Source of the DNA: JBGVMW01 sp045122835
Lineage (GTDB): Bacteria > Bacillota > Clostridia > Lachnospirales > Lachnospiraceae
Direction of reading: 5' to 3'
Assembly (NCBI GenBank): GCA_045122835.1
Contig: JBGVIB010000020.1
Location: 1-19,379, forward strand
Length of the DNA stretch: 19,379 nucleotides
The position numbers and the translations under genes are program-made. How positions within the stretch are numbered: the stretch's first letter is position 1; every line of letters starts with the position of its first letter. Below the pieces are notes generated by a model that did not search any database, was not told where the DNA came from, and was given only the letters and a program-made list of their open reading frames with translations. Positions 6,374-13,948 of this stretch are shown here, piece by piece.

Positions 6374-7795
6374 ATGTGGGATACAATTAACAGTTTTTTG
6401 GTCAAGGTGGACGATTTTGTGTGGGGACCACCGCTCATGGTGCTGATTATAGTAGGCGGAATTTACTTGACACTCCGTATGGGTGTGTTACAGATTCGCA
6501 AGCTGCCATTAGCACTGAAATGGATGGTAAAGAATGAAGAAAGTGGCGAGGGAGAAGTAACCTCTTTTGGTGCCTTGTGTACGGCACTTTCAGCTACTAT
6601 TGGTACCGGTAATATTGTAGGTGTTGCAACGGCAATCGCAACAGGCGGTCCGGGTGCCTTATTCTGGATGGAGGTTGCTGCATTTTTTGGAATGGCAACA
6701 AAGTATGCAGAAGGTCTGCTGGCAGTTAAATATCGTGTAGTTGACAGTGAAAACCATGCTCTGGGTGGACCATTTTATTACATTGAACGTGGTATGGGAC
6801 AGAAGTGGAAATGGCTTGCAAAGATATTTGCATTCTTCGGAATCTGTGTAGGTTTATTTGGAATTGGAACTTTTTCCCAGGTAAATGGTATTTCTTCCGC
6901 AGTTAATAATCTTTTTGACCCGGATATGAGCTGGACAGTTACGATTCCGGGAATTGGTACTTACTCATGGGTTGTTGTAATTGCCTCATTGATTTTAAGT
7001 GTCTGTGTGGCATTGGTTTTAATCGGTGGTATTAAGAGAATTGCAAATGTTTCTCAGATTGTAGTTCCATTTATGGCTATTATTTATGTGGTGCTTTGTC
7101 TGGCATTGTTACTTTGCAATATTACTGCAATTCCAGGTGCCATTGTGACAATTGTAAAGGCAGCATTTAACCCGGCGGCAGTTACCGGTGGTGTGGTAGG
7201 TTCTCTGATAGTTGCTATGCAAAAAGGTGTTGCCCGTGGTATCTTCTCTAATGAAGCTGGTCTTGGCTCTGCACCAATTGCAGCAGCTGCTGCACAGACA
7301 AAGGAGCCGGTTCGTCAGGGACTGGTGTCTATGACAGGAACTTTTATTGATACTATCATGATCTGTACCATGACAGGACTTTCTATCGTGTTGACAGGAG
7401 CATGGCAACAGCCTGGATTAGAAGGTGTTCAGATTACTACCTATGCTTTTAACCAGGGACTTCCAATTCCAGCCAACATATCATCCTTTTTATTAATGAT
7501 GTGTCTGGTGTTCTTTGCATTCACAACGATTTTAGGATGGGATTATTACTCAGAGCGTTGCCTTGAATATCTTTCCGGTGGCAACAAGAAAGCTGTTATG
7601 GTGTATCGCTGGTTGTATATTGTTGCCGTATTTATCGGACCATATATGACAGTGAAGGCGGTATGGACTATCGCAGATATTTTTAATGGACTTATGGCGC
7701 TTCCTAATATGATTGCCATCTTTGCACTGAGCGGTGTGGTAGCAAAGGAAACAAAAAGCTTCTTTGAACGCCACAAAAAGGGAGAAACTCATTAG
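6374..7795 (+). CDS. Alanine/glycine:cation symporter (AGCS family)
   Basis: A 473-residue integral membrane protein that should import alanine or glycine with Na+ or H+. The family signature lies at about residues 66-98 (ALSATIGTGNIVGVATAIAT, then GGPGALFWMEV). It is followed by the typical ATKYAEGLLAVKYR stretch, and later by GVARGIFSNEAGLGSAPIAA and GWDYYSERC. I count about ten or eleven hydrophobic helices, and the length is normal for the family. I chose the ATG at 6374 because AAAGGAG (6361-6367) lies six bases before it. An in-frame GTG at 6356 precedes that site and is unlikely. The gene stands alone, closed by a strong terminator. Which of the two amino acids is transported cannot be decided here. 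Confidence 0.95.
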   Translation: MWDTINSFLVKVDDFVWGPPLMVLIIVGGIYLTLRMGVLQIRKLPLALKWMVKNEESGEGEVTSFGALCTALSATIGTGNIVGVATAIATGGPGALFWMEVAAFFGMATKYAEGLLAVKYRVVDSENHALGGPFYYIERGMGQKWKWLAKIFAFFGICVGLFGIGTFSQVNGISSAVNNLFDPDMSWTVTIPGIGTYSWVVVIASLILSVCVALVLIGGIKRIANVSQIVVPFMAIIYVVLCLALLLCNITAIPGAIVTIVKAAFNPAAVTGGVVGSLIVAMQKGVARGIFSNEAGLGSAPIAAAAAQTKEPVRQGLVSMTGTFIDTIMICTMTGLSIVLTGAWQQPGLEGVQITTYAFNQGLPIPANISSFLLMMCLVFFAFTTILGWDYYSERCLEYLSGGNKKAVMVYRWLYIVAVFIGPYMTVKAVWTIADIFNGLMALPNMIAIFALSGVVAKETKSFFERHKKGETH

Positions 7796-7805
7796 AATAT
7801 GAATA

Positions 7806-7844
7806 AAAAAAACAAACCACTCCATAGAAGTGGTTTGTTTTTTT
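7806..7844. terminator. Bidirectional terminator between convergent genes
   Basis: AAACAAACCACT (7810-7821) pairs with AGTGGTTTGTTT (7829-7840), with A and T runs on both sides that extend the stem. It serves the symporter gene on the plus strand and the secreted-protein gene on the minus strand. Confidence 0.9.
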
Positions 7845-7849
7845 ATAGC

Positions 7850-8698
7850 TTAACCTGCATATTGTGCTTCTACAAAATATTGTGGATACGGGTATTTCCT
7901 AATAGCTGGGATATAGCCTGTTTTTCCATTGCTTCTTTTTACCTGGAAATAAACTTTGTTGTTTTTATATACAACTTTATTTAACTGTGCTGAATTTCCT
8001 TTTTTTAATGTAAAGGCAAGCTTTTTAGATCCGGCACTTTTATAAGCCTTTATTGTTCTTCCGACTGTCCATTTATTTGTTCTGCTGTCATAGTTTATTG
8101 AATATGTATTGGAGGTTCTCTTAAGAGTTCCATTTTTGTAAGCAACATTCATATTGTAACAAATGATGCCTGTTGTATGGAATTGTGCACGTACCTCAGT
8201 TTTCAAAGTGTTCCCGGATACATTAACAATATTTACCGTGTAGTAAGATGCATAATTGGCAAAATATTCTTGGAAATCATATACATTTTTTAATTTTCCC
8301 TTTGAGTATACATAGAGGTTATGAATACAAGCATCATCGCTGAAAATGGTGCTTTCAATATCAAAAAATATCTTTCCATTTTTTAATTGAATCAGATTGA
8401 CATGAAAGATTGGATCTGGTTCTCTTGTCTGTTTGAATACTAAATTACCATTTACATATACCTGCAAGGTTCCGCTGTAGGAGTCATCCTGATTATTCTT
8501 CACTGTTACTTTCACAGTATCTTGGATCTTGTCGCCGGTAACATCATACTTGGAACAGGTATCTTCCCCGTCCTCATACAATTCAAAACTTACAATGCCG
8601 GCTTCGGCGGCCTCCACCTGCCTGGTTGGTGCGAACACAGCTAACATACAAAGCACGATTGCCCACAGCCAGCTTTTCTTGAAAAATATTTTTTTCAT
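7850..8698 (-). CDS. Secreted protein of unknown function with C-terminal SH3-like segment
   Basis: This 282-residue protein has a classic signal peptide, with MKKIFFKKSW, a hydrophobic core to about residue 23 and cleavage near QVEAAEA. After it comes YDVTGDKIQDTVKV (51-64), the Asp-rich calcium-binding-like turn seen in FG-GAP/VCBS-type secreted proteins. A beta-rich middle follows. The last 55 residues (LKKGNSAQLNKVVYKNN, then VYFQVKRSNGKTGYIPA) resemble a bacterial SH3-like cell-wall-targeting fold. An in-frame upstream ATG at 8770 would bury the signal peptide, so I prefer 8698. The AGAAGGGA site lies about eleven bases before it. The protein is probably exported and wall-associated; I infer no enzymatic role. 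Confidence 0.7.
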   Translation of the reverse strand: MKKIFFKKSWLWAIVLCMLAVFAPTRQVEAAEAGIVSFELYEDGEDTCSKYDVTGDKIQDTVKVTVKNNQDDSYSGTLQVYVNGNLVFKQTREPDPIFHVNLIQLKNGKIFFDIESTIFSDDACIHNLYVYSKGKLKNVYDFQEYFANYASYYTVNIVNVSGNTLKTEVRAQFHTTGIICYNMNVAYKNGTLKRTSNTYSINYDSRTNKWTVGRTIKAYKSAGSKKLAFTLKKGNSAQLNKVVYKNNKVYFQVKRSNGKTGYIPAIRKYPYPQYFVEAQYAG

Positions 8699-8761
8699 AA
8701 ATACATAGTTCCCTTCTTTTGGTCTTTTGTGATATTCACTTATCTGGTGAACATATGCATT

Positions 8762-8790
8762 ATCATACATTATTTAGTGGTATTACACAA
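8762..8790 (-). promoter_or_regulatory. Promoter of the secreted-protein gene
   Basis: On the minus strand, TTGTGT (8790-8785) and TATGAT (8767-8762) are 17 bases apart. This gives a leader of about 57 bases before the ATG at 8698. Confidence 0.5.
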
Positions 8791-8932
8791 GAACTATTTA
8801 GACATAGGGTAGTTATTTTGGTGACAGATGGCTTCAAATCGGTGTGAAGTAGTAGCAATATATTTTGTTAAAAGGGTATAATATTCTAATGATTTACATA
8901 GAATCTCCTATGGTTGCAAAAAAGAATAAAAC

Positions 8933-8961
8933 TGGACATTTTATCGGAAAACATGTAAAAT
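8933..8961 (+). promoter_or_regulatory. Possible promoter of the ATPase-TOPRIM operon
   Basis: TGGACA (8933-8938) and TAAAAT (8956-8961) are 17 bases apart, in a very AT-rich divergent intergenic region (8699-9035). A second TATAAT lies at 8877-8882 without a good -35 element. The region holds no gene I can support. Confidence 0.4.
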
Positions 8962-9035
8962 ATAAAATAAAAAAGGAAAATATAAATATTTAAAAACGAT
9001 AAAAAATAGTAGTTTCTAAAAAAGGAGTGCCTGCT

Positions 9036-10508
9036 ATGAAAGAAAAATATTTGGTAAGAATAGTAGAATCAGAATTGAAAAATTTTAAAAATGTTAAGTA
9101 TGGTGATATAAAATATGTGAATTATTCAAATACTGAGTATCGGGCAGAATTAGAAGCATCGGATATTAATGGAATATATGGACAGAATGGATCCGGAAAG
9201 ACTGCTATTATTGAAGCCTTGGATATTCTGCAGCATATTATGAGTGGAAATACGATTGCATATGATGAATATGAGGGAATGCTTGATGATAATATAATGA
9301 AGCTTTCTACCGTTTTTTATATTGAATGTGGTAAAAAAAAATATAAAGCAAAATATGAAGTACTGTTGAAAAAGAGTATTGAAGAAAAGGAGATACAAAT
9401 TTATTCTGAGAACATCTTCTATTGGCAAAGAGGTTCTTCCTGGAAAAAGGAAAGAAATGTATATTTTTGTAATCCATACTATGATACACAGGCTCTTTTA
9501 GAGAATATGCGGACATATGTAACATCCGATAATGAAAAGGCAATTAATAAAATACGATTCTTTTATGTGGTGCAAAACCTTGGTATATTTTGCGCCCAGA
9601 GAAATGTGTCTTTATTTTTTAATGAAGTAATGAATAAGTCATTGTCGGTTGATAACCAGAATGAAGAAGAAAAGGCTTTTTCAGATGTGATAAAAGCATT
9701 ATTTCAGTTTGCAAGAATGAAGTTTCAGGTAGTAAAGGTAAATCAGTTAGGTGCCAATTATGCCAATAGGTTTATTCCTGTAAATGTGCATACGGAATCT
9801 GAAAATGAGGTTATGCAGGGGTGTATTCCGTTATTTATTAATGGACGGGGCGAATTTCCGGAAGATATTTTTAATAAACTTGAAACTATTGTTGCTGCCA
9901 TAAATGTTGCCTTGAAAGCAATCATATCTAATTTATCCATAGAATTAGTAAAAACCAATGAGGAAAAAAACAAAGAAGGTGTTAACGTAGTTCAGGTTGA
10001 AGTGTATTCTAACCGGGATGGGAAAAGATTTCTTACAAAGTATGAATCAGAGGGTATCAAAAGAATCATTTCTTTATTGAATTATTTGATTTCGTTATAT
10101 AATAATCCTGGCGTATGTCTTGTGGTTGACGAGCTGGACGCTGGAATTTTTGAATATTTGCTGGGCGAATTAATTGGTGTTTTGGCAGAAGAGGCGAAGG
10201 GACAGTTGATTTTTACCTCTCACAATTTAAGAATAATGGAGAAGCTTGACAAAAAAAATATTATCTGCTCTACCATCAATCCTGAAAATAGATATATTTC
10301 TTTAAAAGGAATAGAAAAGACACATAATCGACGGGATTTTTATATAAGAACTATTGTCTTGGGCGGGCAGAAGGAAAAACTATATGATGATACAGATCTA
10401 CAGGATATGGGTTACGCACTAAAAAAAGCCGGACAACCACAAGAAAATGATATAAAACTAGACTTTTCTGCCGAATTTATGGAGTTATTAAGGAAAAGTG
10501 AGATGTAA
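9036..10508 (+). CDS. AAA/ABC-type ATPase of a probable defence operon
   Basis: A 490-residue ATPase of the AAA_15/AAA_21 class, related to OLD, AbiLi, RloA and AriA ATPases. Walker A is GQNGSGKT (49-56). An ABC-like signature lies in KYESEGIKRIISLLNYL (about 335-351). Walker B is CLVVDELDAG (361-370), followed by the switch histidine in FTSHNL (His396). The insertion between Walker A and the signature, about 270 residues, is helical and charged. I see no C-terminal nuclease domain; the TOPRIM function is encoded separately by the next gene, 29 bases downstream. I chose the ATG at 9036, since AAAGGAG (9021-9027) lies eight bases before it. The low GC content and the pairing point to a horizontally acquired antiphage system, but the trigger is unknown. 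Confidence 0.85.
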   Translation: MKEKYLVRIVESELKNFKNVKYGDIKYVNYSNTEYRAELEASDINGIYGQNGSGKTAIIEALDILQHIMSGNTIAYDEYEGMLDDNIMKLSTVFYIECGKKKYKAKYEVLLKKSIEEKEIQIYSENIFYWQRGSSWKKERNVYFCNPYYDTQALLENMRTYVTSDNEKAINKIRFFYVVQNLGIFCAQRNVSLFFNEVMNKSLSVDNQNEEEKAFSDVIKALFQFARMKFQVVKVNQLGANYANRFIPVNVHTESENEVMQGCIPLFINGRGEFPEDIFNKLETIVAAINVALKAIISNLSIELVKTNEEKNKEGVNVVQVEVYSNRDGKRFLTKYESEGIKRIISLLNYLISLYNNPGVCLVVDELDAGIFEYLLGELIGVLAEEAKGQLIFTSHNLRIMEKLDKKNIICSTINPENRYISLKGIEKTHNRRDFYIRTIVLGGQKEKLYDDTDLQDMGYALKKAGQPQENDIKLDFSAEFMELLRKSEM

Positions 10509-10537
10509 AAAATGGCATATAAAAGGAGAGGATATGT

Positions 10538-11230
10538 TTGAGTATGGATAAAGCGGTAATTTTTATTGTGGAGGGTGCTACAGATAAGAAGGCATTAGAG
10601 AATATTTTTAAGAAAATATATAGGAACAAAGAAGTTCATTTTGAGTTTACTCATGGGGATATTACATCAGATGAAAATATAAACCAAAATAATGTAGAAA
10701 CACAAATTTATAAATTTATAGATAGTTACCGGAAAGATAAAAAATTGAAACTTAGTGATATATGGCAAATCGTTCAGGTGTTTGATACGGATGGGGCATA
10801 TATTGATGATTCGTATATCGTACAAGGGGATAGTAGAGAATTTGTATATTCAACGGAGAGTATTTCATGTAATAACGTACAAAAAGTAATAGATAGAAAC
10901 AAACATAAGAGGGAAATGATGGATTACCTTCTTACATGTGACAATATCAAAGGAATACCATATAGGTGTTATTATTTATCAAGTAATTTAGACCATGCTT
11001 TGTATAATAAGTTAAATCTGGATGATGAGCTAAAATCAAAGTATGCTAATGCATTTTATGAACAATTTATGGGAAAGGAACCACTATTTATTGATTTTCT
11101 AAATATGGAAGTAGTTAACGGGGTGCCGGATAGTTTTCCGGCATCTTGGAGATACATAAAGGAAGAACAACATTCCTTACAAAGGCATACCAACTTAAAT
11201 ATTTATTTTAAAGAGAATCCGTTATTATAA
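10538..11230 (+). CDS. TOPRIM-domain nuclease-like partner of the ATPase (AbiLii/RloB/AriB-like)
   Basis: A 230-residue protein with the TOPRIM pattern. A hydrophobic strand ends in a glutamate (AVIFIVEGATDKKALE, Glu12), and a second strand ends in DxD (IVQVFDTDG, Asp83 and Asp85). These should bind Mg2+ and support nucleic-acid cleavage. Later segments, YYLSSNLDHALYN and RHTNLNIYF, loosely resemble the conserved C-terminal parts of RloB/AbiLii proteins. The gene follows the ATPase at 29 bases, so both are probably co-transcribed. The start is ambiguous. TTG 10538 lies nine bases after GGAG, and ATG 10544 is two codons further. The family within the TOPRIM group cannot be fixed by eye; the pair could also be a lineage not yet named. 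Confidence 0.7.
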   Translation: MSMDKAVIFIVEGATDKKALENIFKKIYRNKEVHFEFTHGDITSDENINQNNVETQIYKFIDSYRKDKKLKLSDIWQIVQVFDTDGAYIDDSYIVQGDSREFVYSTESISCNNVQKVIDRNKHKREMMDYLLTCDNIKGIPYRCYYLSSNLDHALYNKLNLDDELKSKYANAFYEQFMGKEPLFIDFLNMEVVNGVPDSFPASWRYIKEEQHSLQRHTNLNIYFKENPLL

Positions 11231-11258
11231 TAAGTGTAACAAAACAAGGGGGGATACT

Positions 11259-12314
11259 ATGAGCAGCAGTCATATTGCAATTCCGACAATCTTAAAAGTT
11301 GGAAAAGGTACATTAAAAAATTTAGGAAGTTATATCAAAGCCGGGGGCATGGAAAATGCTGTGATTTATTTTGGAAATGAACTGATTGACATGTTTGGAA
11401 CGGAAGTAATGTCATCACTGAAGCAGGAGGGAATCCGGGTATTAGAATATCGGGAACTTTCCTCCACCAGAATTGAAGATATCATTGAGCTGGCATTTTC
11501 TATCAATGCCAAAGCCCAGGTCATTGTTGGCATTGGTGGCGGCAAAGTCATAGATGTTGCAAAATACGCAGCATACCTGCGAAAACTGCCTTTTATCAGT
11601 GTACCGACTTCGGCCTCTAGTGATGGATTTTCCAGTGCCAGTGCATCGCTGATTGTAAATGGCAGAAGAACTTCCGTGCCGGCACATTTAGCCTATGGTA
11701 TTGTTGTGGATACTGACGTAATCAAGAGTGCACCGGAAAAATTCTTATATTCCGGCATTGGAGATTTGGTGTCTAAAATCACAGCTTTATATGACTGGGT
11801 GTATGAGGACAAGAATGGCTATACTGTGTTAAATGATTTTGCCATGATGATTGCGAAAAAAGCCGTGAACAGTTTTGTCCGCACACCTTTTGAAAGTATT
11901 CATGATGATTTATTTTTGAAGGAACTGGTGGATTCTCTTGCTATGAGTGGAATTGCCAATGAAATTGCAGGAAGCAGTGCTCCAACCAGTGGCAGTGAGC
12001 ATATGATTTCCCACGCATTGGACAAAATATTGGAGTGTCCTCAGCTACACGGTGTACAGGTTGGAATTGCCACCTATCTGATGAGTAAAGTGCAGGAACA
12101 TCGTTATGTCAGAGTGAACACGATCTTTACCACTACTGGCTTCTGGGATTATGTAAGTACATTAGGGCTGAAACGGTCTGATTATGAGAAAGCCATTGAC
12201 TTAGCACCATCTATGAAGCCACACAGGCACACCTATCTTCATGAGGAAAAATATCGCAGGTTAGCAAAAGAGATATTATACGAGGATGAAGTACTGAAAA
12301 AAGTGTTCGGGTAA
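11259..12314 (+). CDS. sn-glycerol-1-phosphate dehydrogenase family protein (iron-containing ADH superfamily)
   Basis: This 351-residue enzyme resembles EgsA/AraM-type NAD(P)-dependent glycerol-1-phosphate dehydrogenases, which reduce dihydroxyacetone phosphate. The nucleotide-binding turn is GIGGGKVIDVAKY (91-103). Also typical are FISVPTSASSDGFSS, the VVDTDVI strand and GIGDLVSK. The metal ligands are probably Asp169, His248 (SGSEHMISH) and His264 (LHG). The length is normal. A GGGGGGAT-type site precedes the ATG. It starts 28 bases after the TOPRIM gene and may share its transcript, but the sequence style differs and it is likely a chromosomal gene. An UppS-like remnant lies just downstream, which hints at a former lipid or isoprenoid-linked operon. 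The exact substrate is not proven; glycerol dehydrogenase-like activity is the alternative. Confidence 0.8.
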   Translation: MSSSHIAIPTILKVGKGTLKNLGSYIKAGGMENAVIYFGNELIDMFGTEVMSSLKQEGIRVLEYRELSSTRIEDIIELAFSINAKAQVIVGIGGGKVIDVAKYAAYLRKLPFISVPTSASSDGFSSASASLIVNGRRTSVPAHLAYGIVVDTDVIKSAPEKFLYSGIGDLVSKITALYDWVYEDKNGYTVLNDFAMMIAKKAVNSFVRTPFESIHDDLFLKELVDSLAMSGIANEIAGSSAPTSGSEHMISHALDKILECPQLHGVQVGIATYLMSKVQEHRYVRVNTIFTTTGFWDYVSTLGLKRSDYEKAIDLAPSMKPHRHTYLHEEKYRRLAKEILYEDEVLKKVFG

Positions 12315-12338
12315 AGATTCCTTTTATGGTAATTTTAG

Positions 12339-12527
12339 GAATATTTAATTGTATCTAAGGAACTATTGCCCTATACAAGCAGAAGTAACACAGAGAACGG
12401 TGGCATGAAGATTAATTTTCTGGTAAACTATAGCTGGGAGTGGGACTTAGGACTCCGGGAAAAAAGAGAGGGCGGAATCCTGGCAACTTCAGATGTATCC
12501 AGAATCGACTTGATTAGATACCATTAA
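12339..12527 (+). pseudogene. Remnant of an undecaprenyl-diphosphate-synthase-like gene
   Basis: A frame without a usable start encodes about 62 residues, including MKINFLVNYSWEWDL and SDVSRIDLI. Cis-prenyltransferases of the UppS-like family show NFLVNY-type and S(D)xxRIDLIIRxGG segments in this order and spacing. Here the protein ends just after the RIDLI motif (RYH and stop). Both the N-terminal diphosphate-binding half and the C-terminal RxRxSxF region are therefore missing. An in-frame TAG (12336-12338) precedes it. It is a leftover fragment, not a working enzyme. The family call is from memory of motif patterns and is moderately sure. Confidence 0.5.
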
Positions 12528-12534
12528 TTATTGC

Positions 12535-12921
12535 ATGGAACATGATATATTAAAACAGCGTCTAATCAAAGAGAAAGGTAAGGTGGTCGATGTGTTACTC
12601 ACAGAATGTGATTGGGATTATGTAAAAAAGCTTTACGATAAAGATTTCGGACGTATGTTAAAGGAGATTGAGAGGATAGAGTCGGAAAAGGAACAGGCAG
12701 TCGAGCAGGCAAGGACGGAAAAGGAACAGGCAGTCGAGCAGGCAAGGACGGAAAAGGAGCAAGCAATCGCCAGAAATCAGCAGCTCCTCTATACACTTTT
12801 AGAAACCTATAAGGAAACCGGACTTGCAAAGGAGCAAGCAGTAGATTTGCTTACACAGAAAATTCCTGATATTTCATTGGAACTAGCAGAAGAGACAGCG
12901 GAACAAATTTTTAAAAATTAG
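12535..12921 (+). CDS. C-terminal fragment of an Rpn-type recombination-promoting nuclease/transposase
   Basis: The 128 codons resemble only the C-terminal tail of PD-(D/E)XK Rpn/PDDEXK_2 family proteins. A conserved-looking segment (LLTECDWDYVKKLYDKDFG) is followed by a charged coiled coil of repeats (EKEQAVEQART) and a helical end (LAKEQAVDLLTQKIPD). The N-terminal nuclease domain is absent, and there is no ribosome binding site before the ATG. The gene is probably truncated and silent. It abuts the UppS-like remnant at 7 bases, which suggests that an insertion or deletion fused the two fragments here. Confidence 0.5.
   Translation: MEHDILKQRLIKEKGKVVDVLLTECDWDYVKKLYDKDFGRMLKEIERIESEKEQAVEQARTEKEQAVEQARTEKEQAIARNQQLLYTLLETYKETGLAKEQAVDLLTQKIPDISLELAEETAEQIFKN
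12684..12770 (+). repeat. 33-bp in-frame tandem repeat in the Rpn fragment
   Basis: The unit ggaaaaggaacaggcagtcg and onward occurs at 12684-12716 and exactly again at 12717-12749, followed by a diverged partial copy from 12750. It encodes 11-residue coiled-coil units and could vary in number by slippage. Confidence 0.8.
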
Positions 12922-12935
12922 TAAATCATAATTAT

Positions 12936-12973
12936 ATCCCAGTGAAAGCATAAGTTTTCGCTGGGATTTTTAT
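12936..12973 (+). terminator. Intrinsic terminator after the Rpn fragment
   Basis: ATCCCAGTGAAA (12936-12947) pairs with TTTCGCTGGGAT (12956-12967) with one G-T pair, and is followed by TTTTA. Confidence 0.85.
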
Positions 12974-13101
12974 GGTGTCAGCACACTAACACATAAAAGG
13001 ATACAAAAAAACATAAAACGCACAATATTCACACAATTTCAAAATATCTAAATGTAAAAAAGAAAAATAACAAATAAAATTGATGAAAATACAAAAATAG
13101 G

Positions 13102-13130
13102 TTGACAATCCATGATATGTGTGTTAATAT
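13102..13130 (+). promoter_or_regulatory. Near-consensus promoter of a long non-coding transcript
   Basis: A perfect TTGACA (13102-13107) and TAATAT (13125-13130) are spaced exactly 17 bases apart. Transcription should start near 13137. No open reading frame of note follows on the plus strand for about 800 bases. Confidence 0.8.
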
Positions 13131-13136
13131 ACAGAC

Positions 13137-13800
13137 ATAAACAACAAAGAAACGCAACCTAAAATCTTAAATCAATAACATTCAAAATTTAAGATAGATA
13201 AAAAGGTTGAAGATGGAGGTGATTCCGTTGGGAACGTAAGTAATGAATCCTCAATATGAGAGTGGTAATGAATAGCAACTCCCGCAAGAAAGACCTTAAT
13301 CCTTAAGTAATCAGATATCTGCATAATAAGAGCAGGAACAGAGATAAGGTATACAACAGCTATCACTCATATTGAACATTTACCACAAAGATAATACAAA
13401 GGTTCCGAATTTGTGTAAAGAAACAAAGGCTGGAAGAATACAAGTATTTATATATCCAGACTATTTCTGGTGAAAGGCAACAAGCCGAAGGGATGCAGGA
13501 ATACAAGGAAACTATATCTAATTGATTTTGACGATATTTAGAGGCGGATTGCTAAATATAAGAAGCTTGGTATTATTCATATAGATGATGTAATAACTTT
13601 CTAAGTAAGAGAATCAATTATGAATCACTTACGAGCCGGGAATAAAAAACAATAAAAACAAAATTTATCAATGAAGCTAAAAGCAATAAGATTGATTTGC
13701 ATCAGCGAAGAATTGAAGAAAGTGAAGAATAAAATTGAATACAGAAGAATCATAGAACGACCGTTATATCAGAAATAAATGGATATGGCGGTCGTTTGTT
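13137..13800 (+). ncRNA. Candidate large structured non-coding RNA (about 660 nt)
   Basis: This gene-free stretch has its own strong promoter and a strong terminal hairpin. Pairing segments are frequent. CAACCT (13155-13160) pairs with AGGTTG (13204-13209), enclosing a perfect 9-base helix (13164-13172 with 13187-13195). GAGG..ATTC (13216-13225) pairs with GAATCCTC (13245-13252) around CGTT-ggg-AACG. Others are ACCTT with AAGGT (13293 with 13346), CACAAA with TTTGTG (13384 with 13410), CCAGA with TCTGG (13456 with 13466) and GTAAG with CTTAC (13605 with 13628). Unpaired segments are purine- and adenine-rich, as in ornate RNAs. Size and setting recall ROOL, GOLLD or OLE RNAs, but I cannot match a family. 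It lacks RNase P and tmRNA hallmarks. Confidence 0.55.
13756..13800 (+). terminator. Terminal hairpin of the candidate non-coding RNA
   Basis: A 15-base stem, AACGACCGTTATATC (13756-13770) with GATATGGCGGTCGTT (13782-13796), has two G-T pairs and an 11-base loop. The following T-rich run (TGTT) is short, so it is either a modest terminator or a structural end of the RNA. Confidence 0.65.
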
Positions 13801-13825
13801 GTGCGTGGAAATATGTTGGGAAGTA

Positions 13826-13834
13826 TGTTATAAT
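13826..13834 (+). promoter_or_regulatory. Extended -10 promoter of the GTPase-NYN gene
   Basis: TG-t-TATAAT (13826-13834) is a full extended -10 element without a clear -35. It gives a leader of about 108 bases before the ATG at 13949. Confidence 0.6.
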
Positions 13835-13948
13835 ATGTGTGATAAAATTATCTTGTAGGAAGCGATTTTCAAACACGATATAGCGTACTGTCCGTACACT
13901 TGTAATATATTGCTGACTGCGCATAAAAAATACGATAGGAATGAAAAT

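Noticed and set aside
7799..7984. A 61-codon plus-strand frame after the symporter
   Set aside because: It reads through the bidirectional terminator and is antisense to the end of the secreted-protein gene.
13172..13366. A 64-codon minus-strand frame in the gene-free region
   Set aside because: No ribosome binding site or recognisable domain; it lies across the paired segments of the candidate plus-strand RNA.
13800..13830. GTGCG motif as the 5' end of a group II intron
   Set aside because: No reverse transcriptase frame and no domain V-like hairpin follow; the match is five bases and probably chance.
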